Shown: positions 1-11,283, numbered from the stretch's first letter. The stretch: 64,000 nucleotides of DNA from Sympetrum striolatum (GCA_947579665.1 OX388346.1:94242615-94306614), one strand, 5' to 3'. The notes: a model not told the origin generated them from the letters alone. Made by a program: numbers and translations.

Positions 1-274
1 AAATAAAACTTACTATAACTTTTCTATGAAACATATTTTCGTATCACTGATTGTTTAGGAGTTATTCCTGAAATACTGATAAACCGGAAGTTGCTGATTA
101 TGTACTTTGTGGGCGCTCTGGGCTCTATGGGCGAAAGGCCAGTTTCATCGTTTTTCATCCAGCATGTCCCGAACAATATTATTTATAATGTTTAGATTTC
201 GAAATTACTGTCGTAGATAAGTATTTACATCTTATATATGGAGAAAGGCATGTGCTGACCACATCAGATTTTTT
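1..274 (-). repeat. H-family repeat, end fragment cut by window edge
   Basis: This is the terminal part of the H family seen in fuller form at 55547-56609, 56765-57819 and 60688-61740. It shares the stretches around GTGGGCGCTCTGGGCTC and the end block ATGGAGAAAGGCATGTGCTG, finishing in CATCAGATTTTTT at 262-274. Relative to the copy at 57.6 kb it lacks roughly 70 bp after TATAATGTTTAG near 195. The rest lies upstream of the window. No coding capacity is evident. Confidence 0.85.
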
Positions 275-2614
275 ATTCTATGTTCTTCTTGATCCCATTA
301 TCACTACTGTCTTCATGTTCTGTCATCCCTCGGACGACTTAACAATATTAGCTAATTTTCTCTTTGATTCACTTCACTGTCATTCACTTTTTTCTCCATT
401 CTGATTGCCCCCTTTCTCGTGTAGTCTCTCATTCTTATTCGTTTGCTGTAGTCTCACTATCCGTCCATTCTGATCGGTCTACAACGATCAATTCGTTTCT
501 TACACATATACCGTTCGGAGTGACGTCTGTATGCTTCGGAATTTGCAGAGTCAGTATTTTGATCTTATAACTTTGTCACGGATTCGTCGATGACGTTGAC
601 TTACTTGCTTTTTCCATCAGGTATTCACTTATTTTCTCCTCAAAGACTTTATTTATTTCTCTGGGTCGTATATCATGCCACCGATGCGTTCTCTGAAGTC
701 AGGCACGCGCGCCGTATCTGTTTTCTGACATTTTTTCCGGATAAAGAACTTCTGAGGCTGACGTTTGAAGACACACCTCTCTCAGAAATATATTTTGCCT
801 TGCATTGTCGGTGATGATAGATAACAATTGGAAATGAAACATAACTTTGTTGCGGTTGCGATGTTGAAAAATAAGATACGTATGTTTAATTGTTGTGAAA
901 ATAGTGGAAAATTCACGTGAAATGAAAAACTTCATAATTTTTATGTATAATTCATGTTATATTGTATCAACTATGTGTCATTTGAAGATTTTTAATTTTT
1001 AGAATTCAATATATTTTCAAAGTCTTTTTTTTCACAGCATGGTAAAGGAATCGACATTTTGCACCATATGCTGATTAGAAAAGATCGTGAAACAAATTCT
1101 TCTCAGTAACGGGAATATTTTCTTTTGGAGAATTTCAATTATATTTATAACATGATGATATCAATGCTTTTCACATATACACAACTGAATTTTCATATTA
1201 AAACTAAACGGAATTGGATGAAATCGTTGAATTAAGAGATGGAAACATTAGTGGAAATCATTTTAAATATAAAAATTTTATTTTCTGCAATAATTTTTCC
1301 AGTTTAATAGATTTGTAATGATCTGTAACATTTAATTATTGTATAGATATATAATGGTAATTTAAAGTCACTTTTCAATAGAAAATACCTCTTATGTAGT
1401 GTTTATCGATGCTATTCTGGTGTGGTGGAGATTTCTATAACGATTAATTTGGCAAGAGATACAATTTTTTTTTCCACAAAAATTTTGTTTTATTTGTGAC
1501 TGTTTTTTATAAATTTTCAGGCATTATTGTAAATAAAAATAATCTTCTGTTAAAATACTTTGTTTTTTTCTCTTTTAGCATCTATATTGCTGAGCTTGCT
1601 CATATCAAAACCACGCTTCAAGATTTATCTAAACCTTCTTACCTTGTGCATTACGTGTTATACTAAATCAACACTGTAAATTAAGCATTACTAATTAATT
1701 ATGGCAGCGGTTGTAGGGAGCAATGAAGTATGCCAAGGTTATGCTATGTCAGTCCTTCCTCTTTCTTAGTTTATTGGATGTCATAGTTCCGACAAAGAAT
1801 GCGAAATTAATATCCCAATTCAAGTTTTCCCTTCATTAGCAAACCATTAACTTCGCCATGCACCCGTGATCTCGACTTCCTACGAACAGTGTCATTCGCG
1901 ATAATTTATAATTATTAAAACTGCGATTTTGCAAATGAAGCCTCTAAAATTCACCTTCGCAATCTCACCTCTAGCTGTACAAAGCACATCTGCCGCACCT
2001 TTATCAGTGAATTAAAAAGGCAGCGGAGGTATTTTCTCTGCACGTGTGAGTCATTAGAGAGCGCTGCGAAAGAGGCTGAGGAAAGATCTCAGTAATTCCG
2101 TATTCTCATCGTACATCTGGCACTTAAATTACCCTTTTCCGATAGCAAACTAAAAATACACGAAGAAGATTAATTCTGCTTTCTATATTATCAACTCACA
2201 GCAAAATAATGACTATTACAATTGCTAGAATTGGAAATATACGTAACTGTCTTCCACCCGTGCTTTGTTTTGCATTCTAATTATACACATTTCTAATTAT
2301 TTCAAGGGAAATTATATGCACCGAGACCGTTTCATGCGAAATAAATTCCTGCCTCTTCGATTAGTACTCGTGGGTACCTTATTCACTAAGAAAAATCAAT
2401 TATATTGTAGCCGTATAGGTGTGATCAGTGTCTAATTCAAATATCCGAGTCACGCTCTACGAAGTAAGTGACGTCTTCAAATAATTTATTATGGAAATTG
2501 CTTAAATGAAGGAAAAAGAAATAATTTCCCACTTCTCAAATATATAGTTAAACAAGATAATGCCTCATATTTCATTTTACTATCTTAGCAGCTACAAATC
2601 GAATTACATCATAA
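275..2614. other. No recognisable gene; AT-rich unique-looking DNA
   Basis: Only short open frames are present (68 codons at 364-570, 74 at 590-814, 78 on the minus strand at 699-935). None has a domain, signal peptide or convincing coding bias. Long A/T runs and stop codons in all frames dominate from about 940 to 1700. I see no hairpin element or tRNA-like block here. Confidence 0.6.
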
Positions 2615-2747
2615 GGCTCTCGGATAGCCATGTTGGCAGCGCTGTCGGCTTTGGTGAAAGCGTTCCCGAGTTCAATTCTCGGTGGAAACCCACTTGCGAA
2701 ATGACCAAAGCTGTCGATGCATTTTTAAAAATACTGCTACCACTAAC
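2615..2747 (+). mobile_element. tRNA-derived SINE, family A, copy 1
   Basis: The head is tRNA-like: GGCTCTCGGATAGCCATG (box A region) and a decayed box B, GAGTTCAATTCTCGG. The body, GCGAAATGACCAAAGCTGTC, is also found at 31222-31242 and, inverted, at 50276-50294. The 3' end is a CTA-type run. Flanks share TCGAATTA at 2599-2606 and 2748-2755, consistent with an eroded target duplication. Homology to the other two copies supports a SINE rather than a tRNA gene. Such elements use RNA polymerase III internal promoters and borrow LINE reverse transcriptase. Confidence 0.8.
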
Positions 2748-2755
2748 TCGAATTA

Positions 2756-5700
2756 TAACACATACATTATACCGACAAATAAATTCAGGAGCGCTTGTAG
2801 AGGAATACTCACATATTACACCGATGTAGAAACATTTGAATTACTTTAAAGTAATAGTAATAATGCTAATACTTAGTGCACTTTAAATATTCACATTTGA
2901 CTCACCAATGTAGCGGCCGTTGAAATTTCTCTGCAGTGGGAATTTGCTTGTTGAACGTCGTACTGGGGACTGAGAAATTACTTCTTAAAGTGTCAATTAG
3001 AACGTTAGTAGTTCACGCGGACATTCTAGTGCACAGCTCAGGAAGGACAGGAGCGATTGGAGATTCTGTAGGGTAATTGCGATACACAAAGGTGATTGAT
3101 GGAGTCGACGGCGCTCCCAGTGCCGTTGGCGGATCACTAACTCTTCTCCCGTCCGTTGCGTCTGTCGAAATTCAGGGGTGAAAAATTAAGCGCATGACGG
3201 AAACGCTTGCTTATTCAACACAAATCATACGAATTGTTGTTTCAACTGGGTTTTGATTTGGAGGCTAACGATATTTTGCCGTGAATATTGCACCTGATTT
3301 ACACCGAATGGTGTTTGAAGAACAATTACAAGTAAAAATCACAATGCGATATAATTTTTCTGTAAGCTATCGATGATTCACTAAAATATTGACTATTAGT
3401 GCTACCACTTCCATTGTACGCTAATTATATTACTATGTTATGTATACGATGACATTGTCACTCACAACTTTCTTACTAATCATTTAGCTGGATGGTATTC
3501 TTCAGCTCATTCAAAAACTTAACTTTATTATTTTTTCCTTTAATTTAACCAAATCGCGTAATTGCTTCGACTTTTCTAACATTTAAATAAGAATTCTATA
3601 ATAACAAGCACTAAAATAATACTGTAAACGTAGTCTTGCTATTAGCGTAAATATTTTTTCTTTGACAGTGTTTTCACTTATCAGGTGTGTAACAAATCCA
3701 AGACCTTTTATTTCGTATCCTGTATTAGCACCATCATTATAATACAATTCTATGATGCAGATTAGAACATGATCTAAGCATACTATGCAATACATATGCA
3801 ATAATAGAGAAAATAACAAGAAATAAATGAAAATAATGCAAAATTATGATGTTGATAGCATTATCCAAAAGTAGAGGAGGACACATGACATACTTTTGAG
3901 GGAAGAGAAAAGCCGGGAAGTGTTTGATACAAGCTATTAATTTTTAAAAACGAAAAAAATATCCGAAAAATTCTTTTAGAGCAAGACAAAAATATACGTG
4001 CCTTGTACATAGATTGAGAAGTACACAATTTCAATTGGTAAACCGTAAAAATTGGTTAAATCTGTCTTATGCTTAACATGAATAATCTCTTTTTTATTTT
4101 CCTTATGGATAACCTCTGAAAATAGTAACCTTTCCTAGCAATTCTTAATCCACTAAATATTTTACTGTTTTTCGCTGAATGGAGACAACTCTTGAAATCC
4201 TTACCAGGGCTCTATCGTATTGACATGTGTGGAACCGAGTCTTCATTCATGTGCATACATCGTTTCGATTTATTTTCTTCCAATCGGTCTCCGTAAAATA
4301 TCTGCCGCTTCGGTTTGCAGCAGCTTCTTCAACTGTGAGATGATTCATTGGGAAGGTGAGCGGTAGGGCCACCACCAAGGCTGCTGGAGATAAAGGAGGA
4401 CGAAGGGCAAAAAATGCACCGTTGGAAGGAAGCTGAGGTTTGCACTTACTTCATCGTCCATTCCAAAGGTAGCACGAGGCCAATAAGGGCACGGCGGTTT
4501 TTTTTATAATTGGCAAATGAATGCACGTTTACTCTCTTATCTGTCGCGTGAATTTCAATCTCTTGTCATTCCTCTTTCCTTCGCCCATTCATTTGCAGAC
4601 TTCGTTCCTCTCGATCTTTTATCCTTGCAAATGTCCATTGAACACGCGCATCCCGTGTTTCTTTCATTCTCCAAATGCCTTAGTAGATCGTAAAAGCCTT
4701 CGTCAGAAAAGTCAAACTTACTGCTGTCAGCAACCTCAAACACTCCGTATTGGATAGTTTAGTGCTTATTCCTTGGCGATTCGAAATTTTTCCTCATAAT
4801 ACTCAATCTATTTAAGCATATAAAAATCAAAATATAAATTTATAACAATTTATCGAATAAATATAAATAAATAAATATAATAAAATAAATAATATAAATA
4901 CAGCAACATTTTTTTGTAGCTTCTTCAAATCTGTCTCGCCAGCCATTTTTCATGTAATGCTTAGCCCTTTTATCAAAATAATCGGTTCTTTTGATTTGTC
5001 AATTATTTTAATGTAGTTTTCTCAATTACATTTATTCCAATCTTTCATCTCAGTCTCTCTTTCAACAATGCCCTTTGTTGTTATCTAAATATTTACATCT
5101 GCGGTTGTCACCATGGCCATTTCATGACGTAGATTGCCTTGATCTAAACATGCAACAGCTTCCGCTTTAAACTTTTCAAGTCAATTATAGGTACTCCATC
5201 TCATTTGTGAAATATTTAATGGTATGGTTTTTTTAATATATAATTATGAAAACCTGCTATATTTTATACATCTTACAAGTAATCATAAATGCCAGTGAAG
5301 TAAGTTTCAGTTGTATCTTTTCTCATACAACTCTTATATTTCACGATTAATGATTGTTTGCGGGTTTCATTTACAAAAAGTACGTACGTACGAATATCAT
5401 TCAATTTTTCATATATCCGATACAGCTTAAGTCATTAGGATGCTCAAAGCAGCATTTGTAATCTTCCAAATCGAATGAAAACGCGTTGGATATTTTTCAT
5501 TCCCCCGTAAATCTTTCGAACTGCAGGAGGTCCGAGTAACGAATCTTTCCTCGCGATAGCTTAAATGAGTACGTCGATACACAACACGCGGATTAGTCGT
5601 GTTTATCTCCATCATGTTCTACTAATCTCGAAGTAATCCCGGCTTACAGCTGTGTTTCAGGACCAATGAGTCTAAAAAAATTCTTTCCTTCGCTATAAAT

Positions 5701-6017
5701 CTGGTTTTTGTAGTTTCTCTTCGTTGGAGCTCAGTGTTTTCCGAAGATAGCAGCGTTAGACGGACGGGTAGAGTAGACAGTGGAAAATCCCTAGTTTTGG
5801 TGTGAGGATGCTCATATGCGTTGCTATAAGAATTGCAGAAGAATCCTTCCTTTGATAATACGACTTATATTTGAGACATTTTTCTTTCTTATTTCACATT
5901 ATTCTGCCGCCCTTACCTTATTTATTAATATTTTTTTATTAGTGTATAAGCAAGGATGGACCTAAATGTTAGTAGTCTTAATACAGATCGCAGCTATAAT
6001 AAGTAGAATGTCTATGG
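2756..6017. other. No recognisable gene
   Basis: No ORF above about 80 codons. A richer-GC stretch at about 2920-3190 and another at about 4300-4500 interrupt otherwise AT-rich DNA. 4800-4910 is low-complexity TAAATA-type sequence. Opposed short frames at 4521-4757 (+) and 4555-4743 (-) overlap and show no domain. I find no exon with flanking splice signals that I would defend. Confidence 0.55.
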
Positions 6018-6109
6018 CAGAGATGGGGAACCTGCTGTCTTCAAACCACATGTGGCCTTCTTGGGTGTTCAGAGCGGCCATTTAGTCCATTCAGTCATTT
6101 AGGCCATAT
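6018..6109 (+). repeat. Possible one-ended hAT-like remnant
   Basis: CAGAGATGGGGAACCTG at about 6020 resembles the inverted-repeat ends of many hAT elements, which begin CAG(G/A)G and continue GGGNAACCTG. No matching opposite end is seen. A SINE begins directly downstream at 6110 and may have interrupted it. This is resemblance only. Confidence 0.3.
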
Positions 6110-6356
6110 ACCGGCCGTGGTGGTGGAGTGGTTAGCTTGCTAGCACGTTAACGCTCCAAGCTGACGGTCCCGGGTTCGAATCCCGGCTAATCGGAATTTT
6201 CCGGTTAGGGAATGGTTGTATGTGTATGTTGTGTGTGTGAGTCTTGTGTTTATCAATAAATGAAAAATTCAAAAAAAAAAATTGTTAAAATATATAAAGG
6301 GGGTTAATTGGTAGAGTAGCCTTCAAAGGCTAAATTTCGCCCACGAAAAAAGACGG

Positions 6357-6404
<48 letters not shown>
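6110..6404 (+). mobile_element. tRNA-derived SINE, family C, with (ATT)n tail
   Basis: The tRNA-like head has a box A region GTGGAGTGGTTAGC near 6124 and a near-consensus box B, GGTTCGAATCCCGG, near 6173. A tRNA-unrelated body follows with an internal A-run at 6270-6281. The 3' portion folds as AGCC (6318-6321) pairing GGCT (6328-6331), followed by TCGCC (6337-6341), and then an ATT microsatellite from about 6358 to 6404. That 3' layout resembles the LINE end at 15266-15295. No clear target duplication is visible. Only one copy lies in the window. Confidence 0.8.
6358..6404 (+). repeat. (ATT)n microsatellite
   Basis: An almost uninterrupted run of ATT units forms the tail of the SINE at 6110-6404. 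Such tails are typical of SINEs and of I-type LINEs primed on simple-repeat ends. Confidence 0.95.
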
Positions 6405-6405
<1 letters not shown>

Positions 6406-6415
6406 GGGAGAAAAT

Positions 6416-7602
6416 AAAAATCTGATGTGGCCAATACATGACTTACTCCATATTTAATTAAAACAGAAGCCTATGCCGGTAATATATATATAACTTCAAA
6501 ACGATGAGTGTTACAGAAAAATGTTTCAAACAAAAGTTGTAGTGAAATTCATTATCTATAACTTTTGTACAAATTGTATATAAATTAGATATTATATACA
6601 TTAGATCTTGTCAAAGATATTTAAGACTGCACTTTTTGCATAAAAAGCAGCTTACGGTTAGCGAGTATTCACTAATAACTCCTAAACAATCAGTGTTACG
6701 AAAGAATGTTTCAAACAAAAGTTTTAGTAATGTACATTATCTATAACATTTATATGTAATTGTATGTACCTATATTGCATTCTGACAGAGATATTTAAGA
6801 AACAAAATTTTGTTCCGGTTAAACTGCAACTTCCGGTTTAGCGATATTCGTCAAAAACTAATCAACTCTTGGCATTGTTAGGAAAATACTAAATATGAAT
6901 TTTGGAAATGATTTGATAATTGCTTTTTAAGATAGAGCGCCAACGAACGTTTTACCACAGACAGACAGACACACTGACACACTGACAAACATGTTCGGGA
7001 AAATAGCGTAAAAGAACTCAATGGGCCCCAAAACATCTATTTCCGTTGAAATCTGGAGGTCGAATTTTTTTGCGAATACATCGAACTATCCGATCATTTT
7101 CAAAATTCATAGTTAGAATTTTACTAGCAATGCCAAGAGTTGATTAGTTTTTGGTGAATATCGCTTAACCGGAAGTTGCGGTTTATCCGGAACAAAATTG
7201 GTTTTTAAATATCTCTGTAAGAATTCAATATAGGTATATATAATTATGTACAAAAGTTGTAGATAATGTATTTTACTACAACTTTGGCTTGAAACATTTT
7301 TTCGTAACACTGATTGTTTAGGAGTTATTCTTCAATATTGGTTAACCGGAAGTTGTTGTTTACCCAGAAATGGGAGTGTTTCATACATATCTCTGTCAAA
7401 ATACGTTATGAGTGAACACAGAATACAGAATGAGTGTTACAATTATTTACAAAAGTTATAGATAGTGTACTTTACTACAAATTTTGTATAAATTATTTTC
7501 CTGTAACTCTCATTCTTTTGGAGTTATTTATATATTACCGGCATAGGCTTCTGTTTTTAATAAATACGGAGAAAGTCATGTGTTGGCCACCTCAGATTTT
7601 TT
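6416..7602. mobile_element. Fold-back element, diverged relative of H family
   Basis: The ends are inverted copies of each other: AAATCTGATGTGGCCAATAC at the left (about 6418) and the reverse complement of a close match ending at 7602. The arms (about 6418-6920 and 7100-7602) share inverted blocks such as GTTTAGGAGTTATTC and ACTAATCAACTCTTGGCA with their complements. The centre (6930-7095) has a short CACTGACA run. It also has a block including GAAATCTGGAGGTCGAATTT, which corresponds to the far end of H copies at 55-61 kb. No open frame longer than 91 codons occurs. Because the two arms are mutually complementary the element could fold into a long hairpin. No target duplication is clear. Confidence 0.8.
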
Positions 7603-9053
7603 ACTGTGTTTACGGTTTTTTTTCACCCCCCTTCTCTGTAGGTTTTTTCTTTGCCAACTTTCAGTTGCAAAGATTTTTCCCTACACTCTACTCTGTCATT
7701 TTGTTTTAATTTAATTTATAATTGTTCATATTCTGATGACATAGGAGGATAGGTGGAAGAGAGGCCCACTTGGGCCTAACCTCGCCAATAAAGGGTCAAA
7801 CTAACTTTCCTGTAACGATTCGGCAAACATGCGATTCTCAAATATCTTCTATTCACAGCCCGCTTTCTCTCCTTTGGATACGAATGATGAGATTTGGATG
7901 AGTTATCACTTTTAACAATTGAGAATCAAGCACTCTCGAATGTGGCTCCATCGTCCTCTGCGAATTATAATAATATCTTGGCCACTTGGAGTATGACGAT
8001 GGAGTGAAGGATGTTGGGTTTTGTTAATACATATATTCATTTCCGTTAATATGCGTATAAATAGATAAAACTGAGATGTAATTTTCGAAGGATTGCCTTG
8101 TGAAAGCTGTAAATAATTTAAATTGAGTGTATAATCTCTGGTGGTGATAAAGTTTTCATACCCCAGTGGTTGATCTTTCCTCAGTGAATCGTGTAAGTTC
8201 CTGCTTAAAGTCTTTATTAACGTCCAGAAGGCGGTGATTGGAATAACATTAACCTTTAACTATTGGTAAGCGCTATTCATTATGCACGTACTTCCCTAGC
8301 ATTCGAATGACTTCGACAGTGATTAATATTTAGCCTCTCAATACGCTGCAGCTATTAATTTTTTATTATACTCCGAAAACGGTGGTTTGAAATGCTGCTC
8401 CAAACCGTATCGCGTTACCAATGATAAAATCTGCTTTAACATCATTATCTTTGACAAAAATTTCTTTCAGCCATGATTTTTAGCAAGATTGTTAATGGCA
8501 TGTGATGTGCATGCTTTAATTTTACATTTCCTTCTTGAAGAGCATTCTGCGTCTCTCTTAACTGCCTCTCTCGTATCGTAAACCCTAACCTATAAAAGCC
8601 TATTTATTACGGCGCTTAGAAGATTTCATCACTATGGCACGGGCAGAGTGAGGATCGCATCTTAGTATGCATAACATAAACTTTGTAGAAATTTTTCTTC
8701 ATTCGCTCAGTGCAATCAAAGTAGGCCTTATTTATGAATAGTGAAAAACCTGACTATCGCAAGGTTGTACATCGGTGAAAAATTTCCCGTTTCTCATTTA
8801 TTATCTCTTTCTCTCACGAGAAGGAATTTTGTAGACTTGCAAATTCTAAAAAAAACTATAGAGGAATGCATTCATTTCCCTGAAAGTTTATGGCCTCAAA
8901 ATAGATGCATCTCTTACGTTAAAATAGTATAATTATAACTTAGAGTATCGCTGCATAAGAGTTTTGGAGGATATGGAGATACTACAGATCATAAATAATG
9001 CAAGTGTTTTCAAGCAAGTGTTGACTATGCCTTTTTATATTAATGTTCTTTTC
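7603..9053. other. No gene; includes a possible LINE or SINE 3' tail
   Basis: At 7762-7777 AGGCCC and GGGCCT pair as a stem, followed by TCGCC (7782-7786) and AATAAAGGGTC. This layout resembles the 3' ends of the LINE at 15266-15295 and the SINE at 6318-6341, so 7690-7800 may be a truncated retroelement end. The remainder, to 9053, is AT-rich with only short frames (63 codons at 8741-8932) and no domain. Confidence 0.4.
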
Positions 9054-9674
9054 GGTTAATGGTTGATAGGGTTTCACCATTACTTTTTTTCAGGTAGAAA
9101 TATGGTGGGTCTCCGTCCAAATACGGACCTTTAGCTCGCCTTCGCAGGTACTGAGCGCCCGAGCTTCCCTTCAGGGGGGACCATGAAAAAAACTGACCGC
9201 GTGGAATACGATTGAAAAAGTTATAAACAATTCAAATGAGCAAAAATGTATTATCTTCGTCGTCTCACTCGTCAAAAGACATATACAAGAGTCTTTTGAT
9301 CGACGTTCTTCGATGAAAATTAAGATATTTTGTGATTTTACTAAAAATCTCAACGGGGGTTGGGTTGGGGTGGGGGGATCTCCAGATTTTTCAAATTAGC
9401 TAGAAATCTAGAGTTCTAGATTAAGCAAAAATCTAGAAATCTCCCACCCCAACCCAACCCCCGTTGAGATTTTTAGCGAAATCACAAAAAATCTCAATTT
9501 TCATCGTATATTGTCCATCAAAAGACGCTTGTATATCTTTGGACGAGTAAGACGACGAAGATAATAAATTATTGCTCATTTGAATTGTTTATAACTTTTT
9601 CAATCGTATTCCACGCAGTCAGTCTTTTTATGGTCCCCCCTGAAGGGAAGCTCGGGCGCTCAGTACCTGCGAAG

Positions 9675-9689
9675 GCGAGCTAAGGGTCC
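9675..9689 (+). repeat. LINE target-site duplication, left
   Basis: GCGAGCTAAGGGTCC, repeated with one mismatch at 15319-15333. The uninterrupted site occurs once in the sister fold-back at 37142-37156, which supports duplication on insertion. Confidence 0.9.
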
Positions 9690-9699
9690 CCTCATGGGG

Positions 9700-9860
9700 A
9701 CAGTGGCTTGGTAAGCGACCGGGTTCGGATACCGGTCACCATCCACTGTTTTGAGCTACCTGCCGGGGGGTAACCCGGTGCTCTTCTGCTACCTGCTGGG
9801 GGGTATCCCAGCATTTCTCTTTTGGTCTTAGGACCTTTTTTGTATCACTTGGAGTGATAC
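9700..9860 (+). promoter_or_regulatory. Structured 5' leader of the LINE (series of hairpins)
   Basis: Five potential hairpins follow in order. A compound one has outer stem ACAGTGG/CCACTGT (9700-9706 with 9743-9749) and inner GACCGG/CCGGTC (9717-9722 with 9732-9737). Two tandem 33-bp units have stems CCGGG/CCCGG (9763-9767 with 9774-9778) and CTGGG/CCCAG (9796-9800 with 9807-9811). Then come GGTC/GACC (9824-9827 with 9832-9835) and GTATCACT/AGTGATAC (9842-9849 with 9853-9860). The two tandem units differ by a compensatory pair, suggesting RNA structure is maintained. LINE 5' ends usually hold the internal promoter. Whether these hairpins act in transcription or translation is inference. Confidence 0.6.
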
Positions 9861-9991
9861 CTGATAAATTCTTTTTCGCTAAAACATCTCAAAAGCGACA
9901 CCGAAAGAGTAAAGAGCTCATTCCCCGCCGCCGCCTCCACGGGGCTGAGGGGGGGCAACGAGTCCTGAACTCGGCGAAGTAGCGGCTAAAA

Positions 9992-11260
9992 ATGGAAGTT
10001 GATGAAGTAGAGAGTAGAGTAGAAGGAAAAGGAAAGAGACTGCGCTCTCAGAGCCCAGTAAAAATGGTGGTTAAAGCTAATGAGGCCAAAATATCTGTGC
10101 CAAGATATCTAATAGTTAGCAGAACGGATGATGGGAAAGATTTCAACACAACTTCACCATTTGTGGTGGCTAAAGCCATAAAGAACACTGTGGGAGAAGT
10201 AGCCTCAATAAAGAAATTAAGAAACGGAACCTTGCTTGTAGAAACAGCAACAGATGCTCAGAGTAAAAAACTCCTTGATCTGAAGTCTCTTGGTCCCTTT
10301 GCAGTTAAGGTTAATGCACATCAGAGCCTAAACTACAGCAAAGGTGTTATAAAATGCTTCGAAGTGCAGCACATGGAAGTAGAGGAGTTGTGCTCAGAGC
10401 TAGCCACCGAAGGTGTCATAAAAGTAGAAAGGATAATGACGAAAAGGGATGGTGTTCTAAAACCTACTGCCTCCTTAATACTCACCTTCGGAACTCCTCA
10501 GTTGCCATCTGATATAAAGCTAGGTTACCAGGTTGAAAGAATAAGACCGTATGTGCTGAATCCAATGCGGTGTTTTAACTGCTTCAGATTCGGACATACC
10601 AAGTTCACTTGCAGTCGGGAGAAGATCTGCCCAGACTGTAGCAGTAAGGCCCATGAGGGAGCCCAATGTCTCTCAGGGCATCGTTGTATAAACTGTAAAG
10701 GAGAGCATTCTGCCTGGTCTAAGGATTGCCCTAGTTTTCGCAAGGAAAAGAAGATTCAAGAGCTCAGAGCTGTATGTAAGATCTCAGTGACAGAAGCCAG
10801 GAAACAGGTGATGGCGACTCCACCTCCTCCCATCCCTTTTTCGAAAGTAGTAGCCAGTCCTTCTTCTCAGGTAACCATGGGCGAACTATTAACCCTGGTG
10901 AAGGAACTCGTAGAAGAACAGAAGAAACTTCGAAGTGAATTATCTGAACTCAGAAGCTACCAGTCCGTTCCTCCAGGGAATAAACCTGTTACTGTTAGTG
11001 TTAGTAATGAACCAAAGGCTGTTTTAAGCAATAAAAAAGAGGCTGAAATATTAACAAGCAAGGGACACTCTAGAGCTAGTGATTCCTCATCCGAAAGAAA
11101 TTCTACGGAACAAAAATTGGGCAAAGAAACCAAAACACCATGCAAAGAGTCCGAAAAGTTAGTAGAGGAATTGGACTCTGATGAAATGATGGAGACTAAT
11201 ATAGATAAAGATATAATTGATAGGATTCGCAGAAAAAAGGGAAAATTAAACATAAATTAA
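9992..11260 (+). CDS. LINE ORF1: Gag-like nucleic-acid-binding protein
   Basis: This intact 422-residue ORF begins at an ATG in good context (AAAAATGG). In this class of retrotransposon ORF1 protein coats the element RNA and assists its delivery and integration. Three zinc knuckles are visible: C194-C197-H202-C207, C213-C216-H221-C226 and C232-C235-H239-C246, the last with the shifted CX2CX3HX6C spacing common in I/Jockey Gag proteins. The region upstream (about 37-187) resembles the RRM-like fold region of such proteins in position. The N-terminus is charged. Residues about 295-325 are rich in Leu, Glu and Lys with heptad-like spacing, a possible coiled coil. The C-terminal 90 residues are polar and low in complexity. 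It ends 23 nt before ORF2, in a different frame. Unlike ORF2 it has no premature stop. Confidence 0.92.
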   Translation: MEVDEVESRVEGKGKRLRSQSPVKMVVKANEAKISVPRYLIVSRTDDGKDFNTTSPFVVAKAIKNTVGEVASIKKLRNGTLLVETATDAQSKKLLDLKSLGPFAVKVNAHQSLNYSKGVIKCFEVQHMEVEELCSELATEGVIKVERIMTKRDGVLKPTASLILTFGTPQLPSDIKLGYQVERIRPYVLNPMRCFNCFRFGHTKFTCSREKICPDCSSKAHEGAQCLSGHRCINCKGEHSAWSKDCPSFRKEKKIQELRAVCKISVTEARKQVMATPPPPIPFSKVVASPSSQVTMGELLTLVKELVEEQKKLRSELSELRSYQSVPPGNKPVTVSVSNEPKAVLSNKKEAEILTSKGHSRASDSSSERNSTEQKLGKETKTPCKESEKLVEELDSDEMMETNIDKDIIDRIRRKKGKLNIN

Positions 11261-11283
11261 ACCGTTGAACCATATACAGAACC

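Noticed and set aside
4521..4757. Opposed overlapping frames (78 + and 62 -)
   Set aside because: Mutually exclusive shadows in mixed-composition DNA without domains.
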